A stretch of DNA of 64,000 nt, from positions 95,929,859-95,993,858 of the forward strand of contig JAPTHN010000001.1 of NCBI GenBank assembly GCA_026936325.1, written 5' to 3'. The position numbers and the translations under genes are program-made. Under the pieces are notes generated by a model, which was not told where the DNA came from, made no database searches, and saw only the letters and a program-made list of their open reading frames with translations. Shown one piece after another: positions 11,986 through 22,200 of this stretch (position 1 is its first letter; each line of letters opens with the position of its first letter). The stretch comes from Platynereis dumerilii (taxonomy: Eukaryota; Annelida; Polychaeta; Phyllodocida; Nereididae).

Positions 11986-12643
11986 CGCATCAAGTGGATA
12001 ACCAAAATTAGTTGGCTGGTCTCTACTTGAACTTTTTATTGCTTTGAGTACAATTTATTTTAAATTTAGTTAAAAAAGGGAAACTACGTTCCTATAGCCA
12101 TAGAAGCAAGTATTCATTATCATTTTTGTTTTTGGCATCTTAAATCAAGAGACAGAATTAAATTAAAAAATTTGGTGATTTTGCTAAAAATGTATCTGCC
12201 ACAAACCACTAGGCAGGTGCAACAATCGCAGTGATGCCCAATCTAAGTAATGGTCCAATATACCTGCTGACTTCCCCAGGGGGTACCAGAACAGGGGGGG
12301 GGGCACGATGTGCCCTTAACTGTGATCATAAAAAAGGCCCAATTTGGCATTTTTTAAGGCTGAAATTTACTTATTTATTCATAAAATTTGTTATTAATTA
12401 TCTATTAAAATTTTGTTGCGCCAATCGGAATTGACCTTTTTTATCCGCCGCCCCTGCCCCAACTTCCTTCCGCCACCCCTGGACTTCCCCCTACAGCTCC
12501 ATACGATGTAGGCCTAAGTATTTCAGAATATACGATGAGTGAAGCCCTGCATGAAGATTCCTTTTGAAATGTAAGTTTTTTCTGCTCCTAAACCCAAATT
12601 ATTTTATGCAAAGTAGCACTGGAGAGGACCCTCTCTTCACTAC
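11986..12643. other. intergenic, nothing recognised
   Basis: AT-rich DNA with a G-run near 12290-12303. No gene, and no inverted-repeat pair that I could close. Confidence 0.5.
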
Positions 12644-12886
12644 GTGGCCGGGGGGGGGGGGGGGGCATGGGGCTATGATTTTTGGTGAAAAATAAAGTTT
12701 GTTTCCCACTTGACACTGAAAAAAAGTTTGTTTCCACCTGTAGGTACCTAATGTTTAATTTTTTTTTAAAGTTTGTAGCTCATTCGAATGTGAAAAATAT
12801 TAATTGTTCGTCGGCACATCACTAGCGAAAAATGATTTTCCCGGGGGTAAAATTCATAGCCCCAGACTATCGTCTGGTCGGCCCCT
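12644..12886. mobile_element. G-tract MITE, copy 1
   Basis: Matches the MITE at 13521-13795 along its length: a G-run followed by GGGCTATGA, then GTTTGTTTCCCACTTGACAC, a central KTTCGTCG motif, and a right end reading AGACTATCGTCTGGTCGGCCCCT. The left terminal repeat is degraded into a poly-G run. Non-coding. Confidence 0.75.
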
Positions 12887-13238
12887 AGCTAATCTCATTC
12901 AAACTTACCAAACATTCTCACCAAGCTTATTACTTTCGACCAGTCACTTTTGGTGCCCTTCTGACCTCACGGGTCAAAGGTCATCATGCACTCATGCCTT
13001 CTTCTCCGTGCCTGTATTGGAACCTCTCTTTGCGCTTAATAAAAGGGCTTGAGGTACAGGGATTTATGGCTTGAACCCTTGCACGTTTTTATTTCTGACT
13101 CTCAGGGTACTGCTGATGGAGCAGCAGGTTGGGTTTGCTGCTGTGCAGTCAGTTTTTCTTTTAACAATCAACATTCTCACCAGGGGCGCTTCGATCACAG
13201 CGCCCTCTCGTGCATAGATTGCGGGAAAAAAATTCAGA
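12887..13238. other. upstream flank and probable 5' UTR of BRIX1
   Basis: 350 bp between a MITE and the BRIX1 start codon. I see no TATA box I would trust; transcription start not determinable from the sequence. Confidence 0.4.
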
Positions 13239-16200
13239 ATGGCCAGAAAACGCAAACGTGTTGCTGAAAAACCTGAAAAGGTCGAAGAAGATGTTCCCCT
13301 GCCTTCTGTTCGGATGTCTGACGAACCCGTTAAGAAAAAGGTTGTTCGATTTATAACTGTAGAGTCGTTGTCTGTTTCTGGAAATCTTATATTGGTTGTG
13401 TAGTATGAGCGATAAATGGTGTCCTCCTGCACGTGTGTTAACACTACACAACTTTTAACTTCGCCCAAGTACCATCATCATGACTCTGTAAGCATAGGCG
13501 TATGAGGAGGGCGGATTTTTAGGGGCCGACCAGATGATCTTTGGGGGGGGGGCTATGGATATTTGGTGAAAAAAATAGATTGTTTCCCACTTGACACTGA
13601 AAAAAAAAGTTTGTTCAGCACATAAAAAGTTTGTTTCCACCTGTACCTAGGGTACCGTTATGTTAAAATTCCGATAAAAAAGTTCGCGAGTGCGCATGCC
13701 AAAAAATTGTTCGTCGACGCGTAGCGAACGAAAAAAAAAGTTCGTCCTGCGGGGAAAATCCATGGCCCCCCCAAACTATCGTCTGGTCGGCCCCTTAGTG
13801 ATGTACAACACAACAACGGGCAGATTTTTGGGGGCCCCCTTGGGTCTGTCTCATATAAAAAAATCACAGAACTTTCCATGTCATGTGACATGTTTTAAGC
13901 ATCCTAATGGATACCGAGTTTGTCTTGAGCGTAAACAATATCTCAAATCCGGCTCTCTGATTGGTCCATAGACAGAATGATAGCAATGTTGCTATATACA
14001 CAGGCACTCTCCTGGACTGAATGTACAGGCTGTTAGAAATAACACAAGGTGACTGACTCTGCATAAAACTCGCTCATCCAAGCTGGCAGTGATGTCATAA
14101 GGCAGTACAGAGCCAATCAGCTTTGGTATTAAAAAAATTCTAGTTCTGCAATATCCAAGAGAGGGCTCTGTTAATATATGAGGCACCATGCGGGAGCCTC
14201 ATGGAAGATTAAAGTCTGAAAATTTGGGGAAAATAACCAAATTTAAAGTTACAAACTACTTCTATTTGTTGATATATGATATTTCCAAGGATCTATGACA
14301 AAATCCTTCTCATATTCACAGTTTTTCAGTGAAAAGACTTGTGGTGTAATACCCCATAGGTACCTCTCCTGCCAGCTTGGGTGAGCGAACTTGCAGATGT
14401 TCATTAAGCTACAAATCTGCAAGGAATTCCCTTAATTACAGGTTAATTAACTATAATTTGATAGAGTTAAGGTGTGGAATTCTGAGTTAACTTATCTGGC
14501 AAGGGATCTGACAAAAATTGCGGCTGTGACACAATGTTAGATGCTTGAAATTAGACCCTGAAAACGAAGCTGTCATTTGCCCCAGTTTTGAAGTCATGCA
14601 CCTTGATGATATTTATACTGAGTATCAACTGACTATAATAATAATAATAATAATAAACTAAGCATTTATATAGCGCTAGTTTCAGTCAGACTGCTCACCA
14701 GCGCTTTTGTGGAATTAATTGTAGTGAAGCTGGAATAGGTGGGTTTTCAGTTTTTTCTTAAAACTTTCCATGGACTTGCAACTACTTATCTCAGGTGGAA
14801 GACTGTTCCAAAGTTGAGGAGCCACCTGACTGAATGCTCTGTCTGCCATTTTGTTATTGTCACGAGTGCTTGGAATCGACAATAGCAACTTGTTGTTACT
14901 TCGTAAGTTGCAATTTGGTTGTCTAAGCTGAATGAGGTGTTTCAAGTATTCTGGAGCCTGGTCATTCAGCACTTTCCATGTCATCATCAAGACTTTAAAC
15001 TGTATCCTCGCTGGAATTGGCAGCCAGTGTAAGTTCTTCCTGTGACTTGTGACACTGTCTCGTCTTTTCAATTGTTCAATTAAGCGGACAGCAGTGTTTT
15101 GTGCTACTTGAAGCTTCTTTATCAGTCTCTGCGATATACCATGAAGCAATCCGTTGCCATAATCCAGATGTGGAGTAACCAGTGCATTTACTGCTGTTTT
15201 TGTTGTGTCTTTGTCTAAATTTTTACGCAGCTTCGAGATGTTTTTTAAGTTGAAGTAGGCATTTTTGCACATTTTGTTCACCTGCTTTTCCATTTTCATT
15301 TCTTTGTCAAATATGACACCAAGATTACGGACATTGTCTGCTGTTTGAATCTCAACGTTGTTTACCCGGATTGATGAAACCTTCAGCTTTTTTAGTTGCT
15401 GAGGTGTGCCAATGATGAGAAGTTCAGTTTTGTCACCATTGTTGCTGAGCATGTTTTCGTTAAGAAAATCTCTAATTTCTTTTATGCACTTCTCCATTTT
15501 CTCCACTGCTTTTATTTGATCACCAAGGAAGCTCGGTTTAAAGGAGAGCACAAGCTGTTCATCATCAGCATATTTTTCATCTTCGATTTGATTTCTCTGT
15601 GCTACTTCACTGACTGGTGCGATGTAAGAATTGAATAGTATGGGACCCAACTTAGACCCTTGTGGGACTCCATACTTCAGGTCCAGCCTGTCTGACATAA
15701 CATCATTCAGAATTACTGCCTGTGATCGCTGTGAAATGTAGGATCTGAACCACTGTAGAGCTGTTCCACTTATGCCATATCTAGTTTCCAGTCGTTTTAT
15801 GAGAATGCTGTGGTCAATTGTGTCAAAGGCGGCTGATAGATCTAAGAGTACCAACATTGTCACCTCACCACGACTCATGCTCAACATGATGTCGTTGTGT
15901 ATTTTGGTAAGAAGAGTTTCAGTGCTGTGAAATTTCTTGTAGGCAGATTGTTTCTTGTCATCCAGCTTGTTTTTAACGATGTGGTCAGTGTACTGTTTTA
16001 TCACTGCACTTTCTATGACCTTGCTCAAGAAGGATAGATTTGAAACTGGTCTGTAGTTCTTTTTTATGGGTTCAATGCCTGCTTTCTTCAGGAGTGGTTT
16101 AACCAATGCATGTTTTAATACCTGTGGCATCTTGCCAAGAGTGAGCGACAAATTGACAATTTCAGCTATGACTGGGAGAAATTCATCAAGACATTCAAGC

Positions 16201-19200
16201 AGCAGCCATGTAGGGATTGGGTCAAGTGCACAGTGCTTTTTTGGCATATCTAATATCAGTTTTCTAACCTCTGCATGTGAAAGAATTTTGAAATTGTCCA
16301 ATGGTGTCCCTGTGTCTACCACTGTCTCAACTGTGGAACCAGTTGTGTTGGAGTTAAGTTCAGACCGTATTTTTTCTATTTTCTCATCAAAGAATGTGTT
16401 AAAGTCATTGGCCAGCTGTTTCTCATCTTCATGATGGGGAAGGGGCAGCTCTTGTTTCCTGTTGAGACTGGCATTAAGAACCTTGAACATAGATTTAGAG
16501 TCTCCTTTTGTTTGCCTTATTTTTGCCCTTAGGTCATCTGATTTGAGTTGGTTTAGATGCAAGTTCATGGCATTACGTTTGTCTTTGAATGTTTCCCAAT
16601 CTGTGTCAAGATTTGACTTTCGCCATTGTTTTTCCGCTTTTCTTTTGGCTGTTTTCAAATCTTTGATGTCTGCGTTTGTCCATGGTGTGGCATTACGGAG
16701 GATTATTCTTTTAAATTTTGCAGGTGCATGTTTATCTAAGATGCATTTTGTAGAATTGTATAAGTTGACTAGTTCGTCCAGGAGTTTCGATGGTTCAGTT
16801 TCAGTTCTTACTTCAATTTGTTTTTCAGAAAGATGTGAAGCTATATCTGTTTTGAACTCCACAACATTAATACGGCTAGTGTTTCTCACTGTTACATTCT
16901 TTACAGGATTGCTATTTTTGTTCACATTGAGCTTCAACATAACGCAGCTGTGGTCTGAATTCAGATCACCAATGGAACAATTAGTCAGGACAGAGTTGTG
17001 CCGTGTGATTACCAAGTCTAATGTGTTGCCTTCTTTATGAGTTGGAGAGGAGACATGCTGTACAAGATCGAACATATCTAGGATACTGATGAACTCAGAA
17101 GCTTTCCTGTCTTTTGGCTTGTTCACATGAAAGTTGAAGTCGCCTGTTAGTATTACTTCATGTTCGTAAGAGTGGTAGTGAGCAAGGAATTGATTAAATT
17201 CTTCATAAAATTCAGATATGCTGTACTTATTTTGACTTGAAGGTTCCGATCGGTAGACGACAACTAAAGTCACAGTTTTGTTGTTATTTTGAAACTGAAC
17301 TTCCATGTGCTCAAATGTCTTACATTTTGCACTTTCCTTTTTCACAACATTCAGTCCAGCTTTTACCAAACAGCCAACACCTCCTCCTTGTCTACCCTCC
17401 CTTGGTTCATGTAAGAAGAAACATTCTCCCTGTCTTTCCAATTCTCCTATTTCCACTTGGTCATCATGTTTTAACCAAGTTTCAACAAAAAGGAAGATGT
17501 CAATGTCAGATTCATCTCTGAATTCCTTTACCATTTGTGTCTTTTGACGAAGGCTTTGAGCATTCCATAGAGCAATATTTAAAGAATGCCTTCCAGATTT
17601 TTTCTCTCCATTTTGGTGCAGTCTTTTGTCCGCACAAATCTGATTTGGTTTATAAAAAGGCCAAAATTTATTTGTGAGGGTCAGTGGTTGTAGAAGATTA
17701 GGAGATGTGCCTCTTTTAGTATACTTTCTTGACTTGTTTGAGATTGGAATCCATGTTGTATTCATACTTGTACTGAGCTGTGTTTGTGATTTGGTACTTG
17801 TTATTCCGTTGCGCACCACATCCGAATACAACTTTGTACCAGACATGGCGACTTTCGCTTAATTTTTTTTCTTTATTTGAACTAGCTAGAAGCATAGATC
17901 AAAGTGCCCAACAATTCTTTGCACAGAGTTTTAAGCCCGTTAGTTTGATTTGAAATTTGATTCGGACACACGACAAAGTGACAAAGCTTTTCCAATTAGA
18001 TTCGAGGCTGGTTTGTTCCGATTTGAGATTGACTTGGACACACTACAAAGTGACCAACAAGTCTAGAAAGCACAGGTAAGTTTTGCAAGAGCAAGACGAT
18101 GACTCGGACAGACTACAAAGCGACCAACGAGCTGGGAGATTTTTGAGGTAGGCTGATTTGTTTGAGAGAAGCAGTAGACTTGGACACACTACAAAGTGAC
18201 CAACAAGTCTGGGAAGCACAGGTAAGTTTTGCTACAGCGAGACAATGACTCGGACACACTACAAAGTGACCAACGAGCCAGGAGATTTTTGAGGTAGGCT
18301 GCTTTGTCTGAGTGAGACAGTAGACTTGGACACACTACAAAGTGACCAACAAGTCTAGAAAGCACAGGTAAATTTACTAGAGCAAGACGATGACTCGGAC
18401 ACACTACAAAGTGACCAACGAGCCAGGAGATTTTCCAGGTAGGCTGATTTGTTTGAGAGAAGCAGTAGACTTGGACACACTACAAAGTGACCAACAAGTC
18501 TAGAAAGCACAGGTAAGTTTAGAGCAAGAAGATGACTCGGACACACTACGAAGTGACCAACGAGCCAAGAGATTTTGGAGTAGGCAGATTAGTTTGAGAG
18601 AATCAGTAGACTTGGACACACTACAAAGTGACCAACAAGTCTAGAAAGCACAGGTAAGTTTAGTAAGAGTAAGAAGATGACTCGGACACACTACAAAGTG
18701 ACCAACGAGCCAAGAGATTTTGGAGTAGGCAGATTAGTTTGAGAGAATCAGTAGACTTGGACACACTACAAAGTGACCAACAAGTCTAGAAAGCACAAAA
18801 TAGGATTGATAGAAGTTAGTATGATGATCAGTTAGCAAGGAGGACTTATTCAAGTCCAATACACAATAATTTATAAGTGCTGTTCAAATTCAGTATAAAG
18901 GTACAATAATATTGATCTTTGATACAAGTATTTTAGAGACAAAGATGGAAAACAATTTAAGAAGTATTCAGGTGTTCTATGCTGTGCAGAAGAGCCGTAG
19001 GTATGCTGCTGTGAAGATTATATTTCCTGGATGTATGCTGTCTGCTTGGCTATGCTGGTGCTGGTGAGTGGAGTTCTAGGATGTGTATTGGCAGTGTTCA
19101 AACTTAAATTTCCGTTACCTAATGCTGTCAAGTGATGTGGAATGTGTCTGGAATAATAAATGAGTGCTGGAAATAGAAAATATGAAAGTTGGATGGCTTT

Positions 19201-22200
19201 TCAGGTGCAAAAACGAAGGTAAAATGAGCGAAAATTGAGGCCACAACAATGTGTATTGGGGCCAGAAAACGATGTTGAGAGAGCAGGTAATTAAATTGCA
19301 AGTTATTGCACTAAAATCACCTGGAAATGGTTCAAAAAGGGTAAATAACAGGTAAGAAGCACTTTACCGACAATCACACACAAGAACAGCAGTTAAATAT
19401 GCCCAAAACTTCTTTAAAAGATGAAAATATCCACTGCTTATTTTACACTGTGTTCACAGTCAGAAGCGCCACCTGTCTTTTTACAGGAGTGTGCCTGTGC
19501 TATATACTAGACTAAGCTGGCTTGGTCTACGCAAATTTATAATTTTAAGAACAAGGTTGCAGATAATTAAGGTAATTTCTTGTCTAGGAATTATCATGAT
19601 TTTTTAATGACAAACACACACTTAAGTTTGTCCTTTATACATCTATAGGGTCTAATCTATATACAGTGGAGCTTAATTGTGTCTAGTAAACTGTTAACCT
19701 ATTTACCAAATGATAAAACAACTGAAATTAAAACCAGGGCTGCCCTTATATTAAAAAACAATACTCCATAAGCCCATGGTTAGACAGTGTCTTTTTACAT
19801 TCCTGGAAGAATTTGTGTTTAGGAGGTCTCTAGAGTGTAAACAATTTGCATATCACAATCATGTTCATTGCCTTAATCTCGTTGATTTAGGGGTATGAGT
19901 CCTCAATGATTTCTCTATTTCTGTTTCATTTTCTAAGCCAAATTTCTAGTTGTATTGTTTTTGTTTTTTTAGCCAAAATGGGTGAACAAAGAGAGAGTAC
20001 TGGTGTTTTCCTCCAGAGGGATTTTGCACAGAGATCGACATCTCATGATGAACTTCCGCACCCTCATGCCTCATGCTAAGCCAGGTAAAATATTTTCAGT
20101 AGTTCCAAATTTCCAACTGGGCATAGTGAAATAATTATTACACTTTAAGTGTGATTGCTTGCAAATGAACTGTAAAATCTAATCATAGTAATGTTAAATC
20201 ATTTCAGAGACAAAGATGGACCGAAAGGATCAGCTGTTTGTGATTAATGAGGTACGTTTATCAGATTAATGGGAGTTGACAAGGAAAAAATTTATTTTGT
20301 TCCTTTATTGACTTGTTGAGTGCCTGATATACTAATATAAATTTGATATCTTTGTTTGATTCACAGGTAGCCGAAATGAAGAACTGCACTAAATGCTTGT
20401 ACTTTGAATCTAAGAAGAAAAAGGATCTGTACCTGTGGTGAGTTTTCCATTTATCAGAAACAATTTGTTTACTGAAAAATTAAATTGTTTGCATTCAATT
20501 CAATTTAAATGCAACATAATTTTGTAATAGCGTATTTATTCTTTTTACAGGGCAGCTAACACAACAAAAGGTCCATCAGCGAAATTCTTAGTGGAGAATG
20601 GTATGTCAAACTGCATTGAAGCATTTACAAAGTTCCCTTGTTAATCTGATTTAGTGATACATTATTTTTCACTGGTAAATTTAACAAGGAATTTGGTCAG
20701 GTTTTTGTCTAACTGATGCTAAATATTTACAGTGCACACCATGGAGGAATTGAAAATGACTGGGAATTGCCTGAAAGGATCGAGACCTTTACTTTCATTT
20801 GACAAGGTAAAGATCAGTTTAGAAATCTTTCCTTACTTGCAGCCATAAATATATACTGTATATACTTGCGTATAAGTCGCACTTTTGATACCCAGAATTT
20901 TGGCCTACAGAGTGAGACAGGGTGCGTCTTATACGTGGAATATACTAAATTATCGAAGTTTGCCGGTCAAAATCGCTTTCGTCCGCCATTTTTAAACGCG
21001 CGCCCTCAACTTCGTCAAGTTCTCTTCTTGCGAGATCTCCGGAGAGAGAAGAAGTGAACAAGATGGCGTCGCAAAGACGTAAACAAAGGGGATTCGAGCC
21101 AATTTCTTGCAAATTTAGCCGAAATACACGATAAATTTACCCAAATAAGCCCTGAATTCGTTGAAAATCATGCATTCATTCGTCCGCCATTTGTGTCTTG
21201 GCACTAGTCAAATTTAATGCGACTTATACACGGGTTTCACTGGGAGGGGGGTTTTTTGGGTCTTAAGAAAGGGGTGCGTCTTATACGTGGGGGCGACTTA
21301 TATCCAAGTATATACGGTATGCTGAAAACAGTCAGAGTATGTTATGTTGACAGCATGAGTTATTGAAAGTGTCAACTTCTATTGCAGGCATTTGATGAGC
21401 AACCACACTGGGCACTTCTCAAAGAATTATTTATCCAGGTAAGTTGGTGCATTTGAAAACTGTGTTGAAGATATAAGGTGTCGCCGAATGTTCACAAGAA
21501 GTTCACCTCATAAAACTAGAACTGCTGGAGTTAATGGTATTGTATTTTATTTCAGGTATTTGGAACTCCGCGTCATCACCCAAAAAGCCAACCGTTTGTT
21601 GACCACGTCTTCACCTTCTCCATCAAAGACAATAGAATTTGGTTTAGAAATTATCAAATCCTGGAGGAGAATGCTGAACTTGCTGAAATAGGTAACTATA
21701 CTATGTGCAGGCCCTGATCACATTCTAACATTTATTTCAAAAGTTTAATTAGCTTCTTGAAGTCGCACTGTGAAATTATTTCGAAAAAAACATACCAATT
21801 TGTCCAGTAATCTGTTGAAACTTTAATATATTAAATTTATATTTATTTTTTGGTTGAATTGTTAATTTAATTGCTTACCTTGTAGATTATCTAACCGAAG
21901 GATTCAACTTATGTGGCGTTATTATGTGGAATTGCGAAAATGTTCTTAATGCAAAATTTTCAATGTTATATTTCAGGTCCAAGAATGGTTCTCAACCCTA
22001 TTAGAATTTTCCAAGGAAGTTTTGGAGGTCCAACACTGTATTTGAATGACCATTATGTATCACCTAATGAGGTAAGATTTATTTAATGGTTTCATAAATG
22101 TGCTTCGAATTTCTTTCTGCGGTGTACTAGATGACTTACAATATTATATAAATATTTAATTTCTTTCTGCGGTGTACTAGATGACTTACAATATTATATA

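Larger units (their letters stand above)
14637..18797 (-). mobile_element. CR1/L2-group LINE, apparently full coding length, in BRIX1 intron 1
   Basis: On the minus strand: a 5' block of tandem repeats (about 18797-17930), a short leader, one long ORF (17846-14715), a 3' UTR of about 70 bp with GCGCTATATAAATGC, and a terminal ATT microsatellite (about 14637-14655). A short 3' UTR ending in a simple repeat is typical of CR1/L2 elements. The ORF is uninterrupted, so the copy is young. A separate ORF1 was not seen. The exact 5' end and target duplication could not be fixed; the element may extend beyond 18797. Confidence 0.85.

Noticed and set aside
13064-13468. Minus-strand ORFs overlapping BRIX1 exon 1
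   Set aside because: No domain; antisense to a well-supported coding exon.
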